Origin: Flavobacterium laiguense
GTDB lineage: Bacteria > Bacteroidota > Bacteroidia > Flavobacteriales > Flavobacteriaceae
Direction: 5' to 3'
Assembly: GCF_003097655.1 (NCBI RefSeq)
Contig: NZ_QCZH01000003.1
Coordinates: 1 to 64,000, forward strand
DNA length: 64,000 bases
Part shown: one piece after another, positions 54,629-64,000 of the stretch
Layout of the letters: the number at the start of each line of letters is the position of its first letter
How positions within the stretch are numbered: position 1 is the first letter of the stretch
Program-made: the position numbers and the translations under genes
The notes under the pieces: generated by a model
Seen by the model: only the letters and a program-made list of their open reading frames with translations
What the model was told of the DNA's origin: nothing
The model's database searches: none

Positions 54629-55254
54629 GGCAAATCGTTGTTAAAACCGTGCAAGACACGGCTGGTTTTCACATCTTTGGAATCCTTTGCCCTTGACAAA
54701 GACAGCAATCGGGTTTGGTTCGAGAAGCTTTCGCAAAAAGTGTGATTATCCATCATATTTTTATACAGCACATCTATCCGACTCATCCGCTCATCATCTT
54801 TCATTTCAAGCTGATTGTCTGTTATTACTGTAATGAGTTCCTCTAAAATACTATCACAATTATCGATCAGCCGTTCAAAAACCCTTTTGATATACTCTAC
54901 TTCATCCCCATGAAATAAATCATCCTCTTGCACTTGTCTATAAATGACACTATAGCTTTTCATAATCTTTAGCTGAAGGGATACAATTTCAGCAACCTTT
55001 GCATACTTTTTTATTTTCGGGTTAACCGTCTTGAGCGAATTGAAATAATCAGTGTGAAGATTAAATTCTCCTCTCTTAAAATCACTGACGGTATTGAGTC
55101 CTTTCTTGGCGATAGAATATCCCTTTTGGGCATATCCAATATACATTTGAAGAGCTGCGATTTGCTTCAGGAGTACTTGTGCTTGTTTTGCCTGCGCGTA
55201 AATGTTTGCGTTTAAGAATCCTGCAAGGAGCAGGAATAGAACTATTTTTTTCAT
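54625..55254 (-). CDS. TraI-like conjugation protein, paralogue 2
   Basis: A 209-aa exported helical protein (signal peptide ending NIYAQ) with YAQKGYSIAKKGLNTVSDFKRGEFNLH, FHGDEVEYIKRVFERLI and ITVITDNQLEMKDDERM, the same scaffold as paralogue 3. A GTG at 55257 immediately before the ATG is also in frame. Confidence 0.75.
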   Translation of the reverse strand: MKKIVLFLLLAGFLNANIYAQAKQAQVLLKQIAALQMYIGYAQKGYSIAKKGLNTVSDFKRGEFNLHTDYFNSLKTVNPKIKKYAKVAEIVSLQLKIMKSYSVIYRQVQEDDLFHGDEVEYIKRVFERLIDNCDSILEELITVITDNQLEMKDDERMSRIDVLYKNMMDNHTFCESFSNQTRLLSLSRAKDSKDVKTSRVLHGFNNDLP

Positions 55255-55258
55255 CACT

Positions 55259-55957
55259 TTAAGGTTTTAATAACGGAATCCCATAAAATTTCTTAACAGC
55301 ATTTACATCATACTGTGTTTTGGCTCTTTGCAAGCTCAGCATAATGTTCTGTTTGTTGAATTGCAGGAGGTCATCATAATTGGTATCGATCTGATCCGCC
55401 GCCGCATTGATGATTTCAAGTCTTTTGGCATCGCTTATCTGTGTGCTAAAGGAGTCCAGAATTAAAAAGATCTGGTCGATATTTTTCATGCTTTCATTCA
55501 ATATTCCGGAGTATACTTTTTGCATATAAACCAATTCGTCAGCGTTAAAATGATCATCTTTTTGAAATAGGCTCCAAGCTCTTTCATACTCATCTACAAG
55601 CCGTACTTGCTTCTGTGTAATGTCCTTGATACGCTGGTAATACGTAATGATAGATTTGACTTTCATCAGTTCATCATAGTAATTCTTATACAGGTCTTTT
55701 TGCTTCTGTGTCCAATCGGAAATCTCCTTAAGCTTTAGTTTCGACAAGGTGTTTTCTAATTTCTTCTGCGCATTCTGTAGCCAGATTGTTTTGTTCTGCA
55801 GCTTTTGTATTCTAAGGTCAATCGCTTTAATCACTTTCTTGATTGCCTCCTTAATCAATACGATTGGAATAACAGCAACGGTTTCTGCAGGTCTTGCCGG
55901 AGTGTTCACTAGCAACAGACACAACAGGCAAATCATAATTTTCTTCTTTGCTTTCAT
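55259..55957 (-). CDS. TraI-like conjugation protein, paralogue 1
   Basis: A 232-aa exported helical protein in the TraI position right after traG, with a signal peptide (1-23), KLQNKTIWLQNAQKKLENTLSKLKL and FNADELVYMQKVYSGIL, NESMKNIDQIFLIL. It has the shared FxxDExxYxxxVYxxI core of the two following paralogues. It is the most likely true TraI (DUF4141-type) counterpart. Confidence 0.75.
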   Translation of the reverse strand: MKAKKKIMICLLCLLLVNTPARPAETVAVIPIVLIKEAIKKVIKAIDLRIQKLQNKTIWLQNAQKKLENTLSKLKLKEISDWTQKQKDLYKNYYDELMKVKSIITYYQRIKDITQKQVRLVDEYERAWSLFQKDDHFNADELVYMQKVYSGILNESMKNIDQIFLILDSFSTQISDAKRLEIINAAADQIDTNYDDLLQFNKQNIMLSLQRAKTQYDVNAVKKFYGIPLLKP

Positions 55958-56004
55958 AATGTTATAATTTAGTTTCCATTTCTCATATATTCGCGAGCAT
56001 CTAT

Positions 56005-58491
56005 TTAATTTTTGTCCTCATGCTTGCTCCGCAAGTCTATTGCCAGTGCAGCAATACCCTTTCTAATGTCTCCATCGAATTTCTTAGCGTACGCCTGCAC
56101 TTTTACCTTTTCAGTTTCTTCGGTAGTGTAAGCGAGGTATTCTTCAAGGGATACTTCAGTGCGGTACACTTTAGAAAGCATTCCTCCCAAGGAGATAAAT
56201 ACTTCCTTGTATTTTTTATCAGGGTCGTTCGATTTGTTAACTGACAGTACTAATGCTTTTTCTTTTTCTGTGAGTCCCAGCAGTTCTTGTATTTGTTCAA
56301 ATTTATTTTGGTACTTACTTTGGTCTAGTAATATCTTGCAATCACTGTTATTAATAATAGCCTGCTTTACTACTGGGGAAGAAATAATATCTTCCACTTC
56401 TTGTGTAACTACTATGGCTTCTCCAAAGAACTTTCGTACTGTCTTGAATAAATATTTAATGTATTCTGCCATCCCTTCTTTGGCAATAGCCTTCCAAGCT
56501 TCTTCAATCAAAATCATTTTTCGGACGCCTTTGAGTTTTCGCATCTTACTAATGAAGACTTCCATGATAATAATGGTCACGACGGGAAAGAGGATTGGAT
56601 GATCCTTGATATTATCCAACTCAAAAACAATAAAGCGTTCTTTTAATAGTTCCAGATTTTCGGTAGCATTTAGTAGATAATCAAATTCACCTCCCTGATA
56701 ATAAGGACGAAGTACGTACAGAAAATTGTTCACGTCAAAATCCTTTTCCTTTACCTTATCTCCTTCCAATATTTTCACAAAATCGCCTTTGAGGAAATCG
56801 TAAAAAGTATTGAAACAGGGAAACAAATCGGGATTGGCATCGAGTTTTTCATAGTAGAGTTGCAACGCATTGGATAATGCCACATATTCACTTCTGTTGA
56901 ATGTTTCATTGTCTTTTTTCCATAAAGCCAACAGCAATGTTTTGATACTTTCTTTTTTCTCTGTATCCAAATTATCCCCTTCGCTGATATAAAACGGATT
57001 GAATCGTATGGGGTTCTTTTCATCATAGGTAAAATAATAGCCACCCACCATATCGCACAGTCCTTTGTAGCTGTGTCCCACATCTACAAGAACAATGTGG
57101 GTTCCCTGCTCGTAGTAACTTCTAACCATGTGATTGGTAAAAAAGGATTTTCCACTACCTGAAGGACCTAGTATAAATTTGTTTCGGTTCGTACAAATCC
57201 CCATTTTCACAGGCTCGTCACTGATATCCACATGAACTGGCTTTCCTGTCAAGCGGTCTCCCAGTCGAATCCCAATTGGACTAAGAGAAGAGCGATAACC
57301 TGTTTCTAAATTCAAGAAACAGGTAGCTTGTTCGGCGAACGTATCGAAGGTATCGTTCATAGGAAAGTCTGCTGAGTTTCCTGGAATACCCGCCCAGAAA
57401 ATCTGTGCGGCTCCAATAGTTTCCTGCTTGGCTGCCGCATCCATCTGCGCCAGCGCAGACGAAACTTTGTTCTTCAGGTCTTTCAGTTCCTCTTTATCGT
57501 CAGTCCAAACCAATACATTAAAATGTGCTTTGACTGGCAATCGTTGTTGGCTGATAGCCTCATTGAGAAAATCATTCGTGGCATCACGCGCAATGAGATT
57601 CTCTCTACTGTAAGCCGATAAGGACTGTAACCGCAATCTTTTACTTTCCAGTTTCTGCAACGTTTTCTGGGAATCCTCTATGAAAATGTACTGGTTATAA
57701 ATATGGTTGCAGGAAAGTAATTGACCCAAAGTCGAGGCAAATCCGATGCTGAACTTGGTCTTATCGGTGGAATAACGGTCATAGTTAATTCGAGACCCAC
57801 ACAATGCAGGTAAATCAGCAGCATCACCCAATGTATAAATTTGACAATGCTTGTCACCAACCTGCAAGCCATCATGAAAAGCGATGTCTTTAAAAACAAA
57901 CGAGTTTTCTTTTTCAGAAAGAAAGCAGTACCTCTCTATAATTCCAATCTTTCTGCTGTGACTTCGGAGTTCATCATTGCCAAGGCGTGTCAGTTTTACA
58001 AAACCACTGTCTTCCAAGATTCGTGCAAATTGTCCTGTGCTGTCAATAAAATCCTGACGGAGTTGCGCCTTTAATGTTTCTTCAGGAACTATTGAAGTTC
58101 GGAGTAAATTTGAAAACAAAGAACTGGATGTTTTTCTGCCTGATGGTTTTTTGGTCAGGAAAATATAGCATGAATGATCCAGAAAAGGACGCTCGTTAAA
58201 AAAACGCTCACTGCTACGGGTAAGGAAACTAGTATCTTCACTTATAAAATCCGCTTGAAACTTACTATCGATAAACCAATCCTGTTTATGGAACACACTG
58301 AATTTTGGGAGTAACTTTATAGCTTTAAGCCACGCCTGATGAAACCCTTCGTATTCCTGATCCGACAAGGTAAATATCTCAGGAAGCTCTGCCTTGAATA
58401 CAACTGTCACATCTCCTTGTTTAGAGAGAATGCAATCGTGCTCCACATCCATAATCGGTAAAATATCATCTATCATCTTTTCCATCTTCAT
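56005..58491 (-). CDS. traG: Conjugation system ATPase TraG (VirB4-like)
   Basis: An 828-aa ATPase driving pilus assembly and substrate movement. It starts MKMEKMIDDILPIMDVEHDCILSKQGD, the Bacteroidota TraG opening; Walker A GPSGSGKS is at about 441-448, and MILIEEAWKAIAKEG is Walker B. Full length. It begins 33 bases after traF. Confidence 0.93.
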   Translation of the reverse strand: MKMEKMIDDILPIMDVEHDCILSKQGDVTVVFKAELPEIFTLSDQEYEGFHQAWLKAIKLLPKFSVFHKQDWFIDSKFQADFISEDTSFLTRSSERFFNERPFLDHSCYIFLTKKPSGRKTSSSLFSNLLRTSIVPEETLKAQLRQDFIDSTGQFARILEDSGFVKLTRLGNDELRSHSRKIGIIERYCFLSEKENSFVFKDIAFHDGLQVGDKHCQIYTLGDAADLPALCGSRINYDRYSTDKTKFSIGFASTLGQLLSCNHIYNQYIFIEDSQKTLQKLESKRLRLQSLSAYSRENLIARDATNDFLNEAISQQRLPVKAHFNVLVWTDDKEELKDLKNKVSSALAQMDAAAKQETIGAAQIFWAGIPGNSADFPMNDTFDTFAEQATCFLNLETGYRSSLSPIGIRLGDRLTGKPVHVDISDEPVKMGICTNRNKFILGPSGSGKSFFTNHMVRSYYEQGTHIVLVDVGHSYKGLCDMVGGYYFTYDEKNPIRFNPFYISEGDNLDTEKKESIKTLLLALWKKDNETFNRSEYVALSNALQLYYEKLDANPDLFPCFNTFYDFLKGDFVKILEGDKVKEKDFDVNNFLYVLRPYYQGGEFDYLLNATENLELLKERFIVFELDNIKDHPILFPVVTIIIMEVFISKMRKLKGVRKMILIEEAWKAIAKEGMAEYIKYLFKTVRKFFGEAIVVTQEVEDIISSPVVKQAIINNSDCKILLDQSKYQNKFEQIQELLGLTEKEKALVLSVNKSNDPDKKYKEVFISLGGMLSKVYRTEVSLEEYLAYTTEETEKVKVQAYAKKFDGDIRKGIAALAIDLRSKHEDKN

Positions 58492-58524
58492 CTTTATTTA
58501 CCTGTTACTAATTTTAACCAAATG

Positions 58525-58842
58525 CTATTTTTGCATTTTAAAAATTTTCCTGCTTTGAACTCTGATTGCTTTTGGAACCTGTCTTTTAGCCAAAGCTTTC
58601 ATCATACCATGTTCTCCGTATTTATGACTCATTCGGTATATATACAAAACCAATAGCGTTCCTGCGATCCCAATAATTCCTACGCAAACAAATGACGGCA
58701 AGCCTACTATATACATGGCGGCAAACAGAATCATAAGAACTACAACACCGCCTCCCAAATACCATATATACTGTGCTTTTAACCCCTTGAATTCTATACT
58801 TTGGTTGATTCCTTTGTTGATTTGATATACACTATTTACCAT
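58525..58842 (-). CDS. traF: Conjugative transposon protein TraF (DUF4133)
   Basis: A 105-aa membrane protein: YQINKGINQSIEFKGLKAQYIWYLGGG, two adjacent helices (about 27-71), and GMMKALAKRQVPKAI, the DUF4133 pattern, VirB3-like. The usual upstream TraE gene is absent; the giant methyltransferase-helicase comes directly before it. Confidence 0.88.
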   Translation of the reverse strand: MVNSVYQINKGINQSIEFKGLKAQYIWYLGGGVVVLMILFAAMYIVGLPSFVCVGIIGIAGTLLVLYIYRMSHKYGEHGMMKALAKRQVPKAIRVQSRKIFKMQK

Positions 58843-58851
58843 GTTGTTATT

Positions 58852-61800
58852 TTAAAATTTCATTCTGCTATTTTTTCTCATCCCTGCATAGGAGCGTTGT
58901 TGCCATTTGTCACTATTACTTTTGGAGGTTGAAAAACTGTTTGATTTTTCCATATGCTCATTGCTGTTCTTTACTGGCAATTGAATTACCAGCGCCTCAT
59001 TAGATTCTATTGTTTCTCCATTGATACTGGCATCTTGTAGATTATCTTGCTTTAATTGATTCTCCTGAATTTTTAGTGCTATTTCCCTTTCGAGGCTGGA
59101 GAGTTCACTTTTCATCTGTTGCAATTCATGCTCCTTGCTAAAGGTTTTTGCTGTTAACTGCTGTAATTCTGGCAACTGCACTTCTATATCATTCAAGGAC
59201 TTTTGGTACTTTTCCCTGAGATGCTCTACTCTGTCAATGGCACTCAAGAAATGACGAGCCGCCAATTTTGGATTATCTACATTAGGCGTTCCTCCATTGA
59301 GAGTATATTTAATGCCTTCATCCGATCGCTGTGCATAAAAGCTATTAGAGTAACGGTATTGGTACATGCCATCATTCTGGTAGGCTTCGCGTTCCCTTTT
59401 TATATACAGTCCAAAATCATACAGTTTACCAATTTGTTTCGCTTCGCTTTCTCCATCTGGAGGTTTCCAATTTTTATAGAGATCAATAATCTGCTTACCG
59501 GTACTTTCGGAATCTTGCGCTTTAAAATCATACAATTGTATTGGATTTGCTTTTGTTGCGTCACTTTCATATTTCAGGTTCTTTTTGTAAAAACCTTCAT
59601 CCACAGTGAGCTTATCCAATGTTTTGGCAGTAACCGTTTTTTCTTCCAATAGATATTCAACCTGATGCTTCGTTCTTGAAATCTCCTTGTAATGTGCTTT
59701 TTTGAGGCTTTCCATCACGGCTACTTTCTTTTCCAATTTTGATTTTTCCAGCAAGGAAGTATCACCCGATAATACTGCGATATATTCCGAAAAATTCATT
59801 CCACTTTTCTCATCCATAGAACCCTCATCAATAGACCTGACGTTCAGTTCACAGTTTTTCATCTGGCTGATGAAAGTCTGTTTATTTTTCAATAGATTGA
59901 ATTTGTAATTATCTAATGACTGTTCTGTGGCATAGATAAAATTCTTCACTTTGTTATCGTAATGCTGTTTGGCAACCTCATTGCCTTGTCTGCCGCCTCG
60001 TCCATTACGCTGCCCTAAATCCGATGGCCTCCACGGAATATCCAAATGATGCATGGCCACAACACGTTTTTGTACATTTAGTCCTGTACCCGCTTTTTCG
60101 GTACTCCCCAAAAGGATGCGTATTTCACCTGTATTCATTTTGGAAAACAGTTGGGCTTTCTTTTTATCAGTCCAATCATGGATATAGGTAATCTCATGGG
60201 CAGGGATATTAAAGTCCGTCACCAGTTTTTCTTTAAGTGCATCGTACATATTGAATGCGTCTGGCTTGGGTGTTCCAATATCCGAAAAGACAATCTGTGT
60301 CCCTCTATGCTCCGTTGAAGCATTATAAATTTCAGCCACATTTCGAGCACAGGTGTTAACTTTATTGTCGGGATGATCGCCATATCCTTCGTCTATCAGG
60401 CGCATATCGGCTGCCATCTTTTTAGCATAATTGGTGGCTATTAGCATCCTTCCTCTATCTTCCTCTCTAGTAAGGGGTGCTCTTCCAATAAGTGTCGCGT
60501 CGCCCGTCTTTGCAAACTGCATCAGCTGTGTAATGAACTCACTTTGTTCAGGTGTTGGACTGATATTGACAAGCTGTTCATCTATTTCTGGTTTGTCCAG
60601 ATCAATATGTCGGGCTGTTTTATAATCTGTAATCTCATTATAGAATAGTGCCAGTTCTGGAACTTTAATAAAATGACGGAAACGCTCTTTGGCAATAATT
60701 TCGTTGGTTACAGAAAACTCAAAATCTGTCGTTTTCCTTGCAAAAACTGATGCCCATCCGTCAAAGTTTTCAATATGCTGCCGTTCCATTTCTTTTGGAC
60801 GCAGGTATTTAAAAAGCAAATACATCTCCGTTAAGCTGTTTGAAATAGGTGTTCCAGATAGAAAGGTCACACACAAATCCGAATCAAATTTTTCCTGAAG
60901 CGAACGAACAGCAAACAGCATATTAAGCGCCTTTTGGCTTCCTTGCATATTTCCAATCCCTGCAACACGGTCATGACGGGTCGTGAAAGTCAGGTTCTTG
61001 AATTTGTGTGATTCATCCACGAACAAATGGTCAATTCCCATTTCCTTAAAGTTGATTCCGCTGTCTTTCTTTTCCTCAATATCCTTTAATAAGCCTTTAA
61101 GTTTTCCATCAAGATTGTTTTTACGTATCTGAAGTCCTTTGAGTATTTTTTTTGATATGTCCCCACCTAAATCTTTTACCGTTTCAAGATCTCTTTCTAC
61201 ATTATCGAGTTCATTTTGCAATATCTCTTTTTGGATTTCTGGAGATTGTGGAATTTTCCCAAACTGATCGTGCGTCAGAATGATGCAATCCCAATTGTTA
61301 TTTTTTATTTCATGGAACAGCCTTACTCTTTTGGCTGGCGTAAAATCATTTTCTCCAGGAGCCAAAATTCGGCCATTAGGATAGGCCTTGCGATAGGTCG
61401 TTGCAATTTGATCTACGTTGGCATGAAGCGCCAGTATTGCTGGTTTATGTATGATTCCCAATCGCTTCATTTCATTGGCTGCTACAATCATGGTAAGTGT
61501 TTTTCCTAATCCTACCTCATGGTCAATTAATGCACCTCGGTTCTGAATGATACGCCACGCAGCGTTTTTTTGTGAACTGTACAAATCTTCAATTTCAAGG
61601 GCTTTTTTATCCAAGCCAGGAAAACTCAGATGGCTTCCATCATATTCACGCAATACATAACAATTGAACGTTTCGTTATACAGGTTTTCCAATTCCTTCT
61701 TATCGCTTTCTGGCAATTCTTGTAGCCATTCTATAAACCCAGTACGAATGTTCTCAATTTTTTGATGTGCCAATTGTATGGCTTCATTGTCGGGTAATCG

Positions 61801-64000
61801 TATTGGTTTGTCACCTGGACCATTAACCTCATAGGTGAAAAATGGGGTGGTATTTTCCAGCGCATGTTCCAATATCGTATAACCGTAGGTGGTTCTTCCG
61901 CTTTTGGTTGTTACTGCAAATTCCCTGTCAATTTTGGTGTTATGTCCCGTACTGACTTTAAAGGTATCCAGTGATGGGAAGTAATTAATTTCCGTTGCCT
62001 GTTCAAATAATTGCTTGGCAAAATCTGCATAATAATTCATTGGAACCCATCTCTCTCCAAGATTGAAATCCAAAAGCTCAAAGGGTATCCGCTCTGGCCG
62101 TACCTTTTCCAGTGCCATCATTCCTTTATAATATTGCGTATTTTCAGGATATTGCTGTACCGCTTGTTTAGCCTGTTGCAACTTTTCCACAACATTACCA
62201 CTTAGATACAGGTCTGAAGTTTCCCAATCCTGACGCATAGGGTTTAGATAAATATGATGGTTCAGACTTTCTATCGCTTCATATTCTTCAAGTCCCGTGG
62301 CAGCGGTTATAAATCCTAAATCCACATTTCCTTTTTCGTTCAAGCTTCGGGCAAGTGCTTCGATTGGATCATCCGTAAAGTAGCGTTCCCGTTGCTTTAC
62401 TATAGATTGGCTCAGAATATCCGACTTCACATACCGTTCGCCCTCTTTGCGCTCCAATGAAGAAAGTACCGTGAACCCGAAAGCCGAATCCTGCATAATT
62501 AACCTGCGATTCTCAGCACTGTTAAGAATGCCATACTGAGAAACAAACTTTGTGTACTGTAAATCCAAATTTTTTCGCACTTGGTTACTATCAGTTTCAT
62601 CTGATTGTTCCTTTTCAAACAGTTCCAAGTAATTATCCCTGATAACAATGTAGGAATCGTAAAATTTCAGATTCCCCTGTAATGGCAATGGCTGAAAAAA
62701 TGCCTGTTTGTGTTCATTATTGATATCAATTATAGTTCCAATTGATTCTCCAAGACGAACCAGTGTTCCATCTTTATAGAAGGATTTGAATGCGGTGACT
62801 TCTTCATAAAGCTGTCTTTCTAGGTTAAAAGCGGATTCAAGGGTTGTATCTCCTTCATAAATATATGCATGATCATATTGCTGAAGCGTATTGGATAAAG
62901 CCAATAGTTCATGGGGTAATAATCCGCCATTCATCCAGTTGGATGAAAAACCTTCTATCTCTTTTACATTAGAATATAATTTGTACAGGTACCGATTAGT
63001 CTTGTTTTGCTTGGCGGTAATAAGCATCACATTTTCATGTGAGGGATTATCTGTTGTGCGTATTGTACTTAGTATTCGTGCTGTTTTTTTGTCAACTACC
63101 GTTTCATCGAGTGGATTGATATAATCCATCGCACGATTGATATTCTCAGCAGGCACGGTGTCAAATAATCCCAGCTGAACAGAAATACCGCTTGCTTTGC
63201 TTTCTGGCATGGGCAAGTAAGTAAATTTTTGTCCCATTACTTCGGGCTGTTGAACAATACCTGCTTGTTGTCCTTGCTCAAAGCGATCCTTGTTAAAATT
63301 TTCGCGTAATCCATCAGTAATTGTTTGTGCCAAACGGTTTTCAATTGAATTAATATCACCACTTTGCCATACTCTTTGATGTGCTTGTCCGTATTGATTT
63401 TTACCTGCTTGTACTTCATTACCTATTATTAGCTCTGGTCTGTCGTGCAAATATTTATTAATGCTGTATTTTCCAAACTCGTTTTCCATTCCAACAGTTT
63501 GCAATAGCTTATTTTCATCATCTGAAAACACCTTTTTGTCTGTGTTTTTTTGAACAATGAGTAAATGGTTTGGAGCTTCCGTATTTCCTGTTTCCTTCAT
63601 CAGGTTATCGGGCATAACTGCCAGACTTACGAAATCTGCCTTTTGAAAAAGATATTCTCGAGCACTTTCATTTGAAGGACTATTCAAAAAACCGTCTGTC
63701 GTGATATATGCCATGAGTCCGCCATCGGCTAGTTTGTCCAGTCCTTTTGCAAAGAAATAATTATGAATTTTTCCTGAAATTGCTTTATCAGGATACCCTT
63801 CATCGTAAACTGAAAAATTACCAAAAGGGATATTGCTAACCACAAGATCATAACTGTTGTTGTCATTTGTTGGAGTTTCCTCCAATCCTGCAATATGCGT
63901 GGTACTGTTTGCTGTTAGTGTACTGTTCAAAGCCGAAAGGACCAGTCCACTCAATCTGTCTTTTTCAACAGCCGTAATCTGTTCTAGATTCGGAAACACT
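58852..64000 (-). CDS. Giant N6-adenine methyltransferase-SNF2 helicase fusion (5' end outside)
   Basis: At least 1,715 residues are visible; the frame runs off the right edge (the GTG near 63999 is unlikely to be the start). The visible start holds the end of a DNA methyltransferase: SNIPFGNF in place of NPPF, then [16 protein letters not shown]. The motor follows: [17 protein letters not shown] (Walker A, about 826), [10 protein letters not shown] (about 990), [33 protein letters not shown] and [12 protein letters not shown] (about 1335). The C-terminal 350 residues are coiled coil and low-complexity. Such proteins occur on Bacteroidota mobile elements and are thought to protect the incoming DNA. 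Confidence 0.85.
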   Translation of the reverse strand, partial: VFPNLEQITAVEKDRLSGLVLSALNSTLTANSTTHIAGLEETPTNDNNSYDLVVSNIPFGNFSVYDEGYPDKAISGKIHNYFFAKGLDKLADGGLMAYITTDGFLNSPSNESAREYLFQKADFVSLAVMPDNLMKETGNTEAPNHLLIVQKNTDKKVFSDDENKLLQTVGMENEFGKYSINKYLHDRPELIIGNEVQAGKNQYGQAHQRVWQSGDINSIENRLAQTITDGLRENFNKDRFEQGQQAGIVQQPEVMGQKFTYLPMPESKASGISVQLGLFDTVPAENINRAMDYINPLDETVVDKKTARILSTIRTTDNPSHENVMLITAKQNKTNRYLYKLYSNVKEIEGFSSNWMNGGLLPHELLALSNTLQQYDHAYIYEGDTTLESAFNLERQLYEEVTAFKSFYKDGTLVRLGESIGTIIDINNEHKQAFFQPLPLQGNLKFYDSYIVIRDNYLELFEKEQSDETDSNQVRKNLDLQYTKFVSQYGILNSAENRRLIMQDSAFGFTVLSSLERKEGERYVKSDILSQSIVKQRERYFTDDPIEALARSLNEKGNVDLGFITAATGLEEYEAIESLNHHIYLNPMRQDWETSDLYLSGNVVEKLQQAKQAVQQYPENTQYYKGMMALEKVRPERIPFELLDFNLGERWVPMNYYADFAKQLFEQATEINYFPSLDTFKVSTGHNTKIDREFAVTTKSGRTTYGYTILEHALENTTPFFTYEVNGPGDKPIRLPDNEAIQLAHQKIENIRTGFIEWLQELPESDKKELENLYNETFNCYVLREYDGSHLSFPGLDKKALEIEDLYSSQKNAAWRIIQNRGALIDHEVGLGKTLTMIVAANEMKRLGIIHKPAILALHANVDQIATTYRKAYPNGRILAPGENDFTPAKRVRLFHEIKNNNWDCIILTHDQFGKIPQSPEIQKEILQNELDNVERDLETVKDLGGDISKKILKGLQIRKNNLDGKLKGLLKDIEEKKDSGINFKEMGIDHLFVDESHKFKNLTFTTRHDRVAGIGNMQGSQKALNMLFAVRSLQEKFDSDLCVTFLSGTPISNSLTEMYLLFKYLRPKEMERQHIENFDGWASVFARKTTDFEFSVTNEIIAKERFRHFIKVPELALFYNEITDYKTARHIDLDKPEIDEQLVNISPTPEQSEFITQLMQFAKTGDATLIGRAPLTREEDRGRMLIATNYAKKMAADMRLIDEGYGDHPDNKVNTCARNVAEIYNASTEHRGTQIVFSDIGTPKPDAFNMYDALKEKLVTDFNIPAHEITYIHDWTDKKKAQLFSKMNTGEIRILLGSTEKAGTGLNVQKRVVAMHHLDIPWRPSDLGQRNGRGGRQGNEVAKQHYDNKVKNFIYATEQSLDNYKFNLLKNKQTFISQMKNCELNVRSIDEGSMDEKSGMNFSEYIAVLSGDTSLLEKSKLEKKVAVMESLKKAHYKEISRTKHQVEYLLEEKTVTAKTLDKLTVDEGFYKKNLKYESDATKANPIQLYDFKAQDSESTGKQIIDLYKNWKPPDGESEAKQIGKLYDFGLYIKREREAYQNDGMYQYRYSNSFYAQRSDEGIKYTLNGGTPNVDNPKLAARHFLSAIDRVEHLREKYQKSLNDIEVQLPELQQLTAKTFSKEHELQQMKSELSSLEREIALKIQENQLKQDNLQDASINGETIESNEALVIQLPVKNSNEHMEKSNSFSTSKSNSDKWQQRSYAGMRKNSRMKF

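Larger units (their letters stand above)
44810..64000. mobile_element. Integrative conjugative element, left part (CTnDOT-like)
   Basis: A tyrosine recombinase lies 258 bases after a tRNA 3' end, followed by small DNA-binding proteins and a minus-strand transfer block traN-M-L-K-J-I-I-I-G-F. This is the usual Bacteroidota conjugative transposon design. The transfer genes run toward the integrase. Relaxase, coupling protein, traE and the right end are not in the window. The left boundary at the tRNA is inferred, since the matching right attachment site is not in view. Confidence 0.85.

Noticed and set aside
46427-58842. Antibiotic-resistance or defence cargo in the element
   Set aside because: Every sizeable frame here is a transfer, regulatory or accessory protein; cargo may lie beyond the right edge.
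63997-63999. GTG as true start of the methyltransferase-helicase
   Set aside because: The visible start lies inside a methyltransferase domain, so the gene must begin outside the window.

Overview
The window looks like chromosome of a Flavobacterium-type member of the Bacteroidota. It is AT-rich. Promoters carry the Bacteroidota -7 box TAnnTTTG, sometimes with TTG 17-23 bases upstream. Ribosome-binding sites are weak. Gene content fits: a giant HYR/Ig-repeat adhesin, DUF6952, DUF6934 and DUF6671 proteins, TilS next to PabB, and a Bacteroidota-type conjugative element. These assignments come from motif reading and family knowledge; no database search was run.

Layout. 1-2465 (-): N-terminal part of a very large secreted adhesin running off the left edge. 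3091-4538 (+): slipin and an FNR-like flavoprotein reductase. 4913-9640 (-): pabB-tilS-dsbD block. 9976-12446: small DoxX-like membrane protein, lipoamide dehydrogenase, and a ParE-type toxin-antitoxin pair. 12866-14371 (+): unrecognised 501-aa protein. 14496-18710: Lrp/AsnC regulator divergent from a methionine-gamma-lyase-type PLP enzyme, then an amino acid permease. 19146-23857 (+): GHL10 hydrolase, AmpG-like permease and NagZ-like GH3 glycosidase, which together suggest cell-wall turnover. 23981-25394 (+): AhpC-type peroxiredoxin, thioredoxin and DUF6952.

25290-35855 is the most irregular chromosomal part. About 160 bp covering the end of the DUF6952 gene and its terminator is repeated directly, at roughly 95% identity, 10.4 kb further on. 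Between the copies lie a TetR regulator with a divergent palindromic operator, two DUF6671 cassettes (the first decayed), Sua5, an SbtA-like bicarbonate permease, a DUF2490 fragment, dihydroorotase, BioD, TerC and a universal stress protein. The repeat suggests an inserted segment that brought its own copy of the gene end.

35937-43890 (+): DUF6934 plus a 52-aa partner, Tpx, DgkA-like kinase, FtsK, a LolA-like protein, an LptF/LptG permease and RibBA with a degenerate cyclohydrolase half. Two near-identical tRNA-Ser(UGA) genes follow at 44427-44809.

44810-64000 is the left part of an integrative conjugative element of the CTnDOT type, next to the second tRNA. It has a tyrosine recombinase (+), then on the minus strand regulators, two related accessory proteins, TraN, M, L, K, J, three TraI-like paralogues, TraG, TraF, and a giant methyltransferase-helicase cut by the right edge. 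The relaxase, coupling protein, TraE and right attachment site are not in view.

Between the chromosomal genes lie three diverged copies of a structured ~115-135 bp intergenic repeat with a GCTAC-TTCG-GTAGC hairpin, another repeat type at 15173, and 18-bp palindromes nested in both types.
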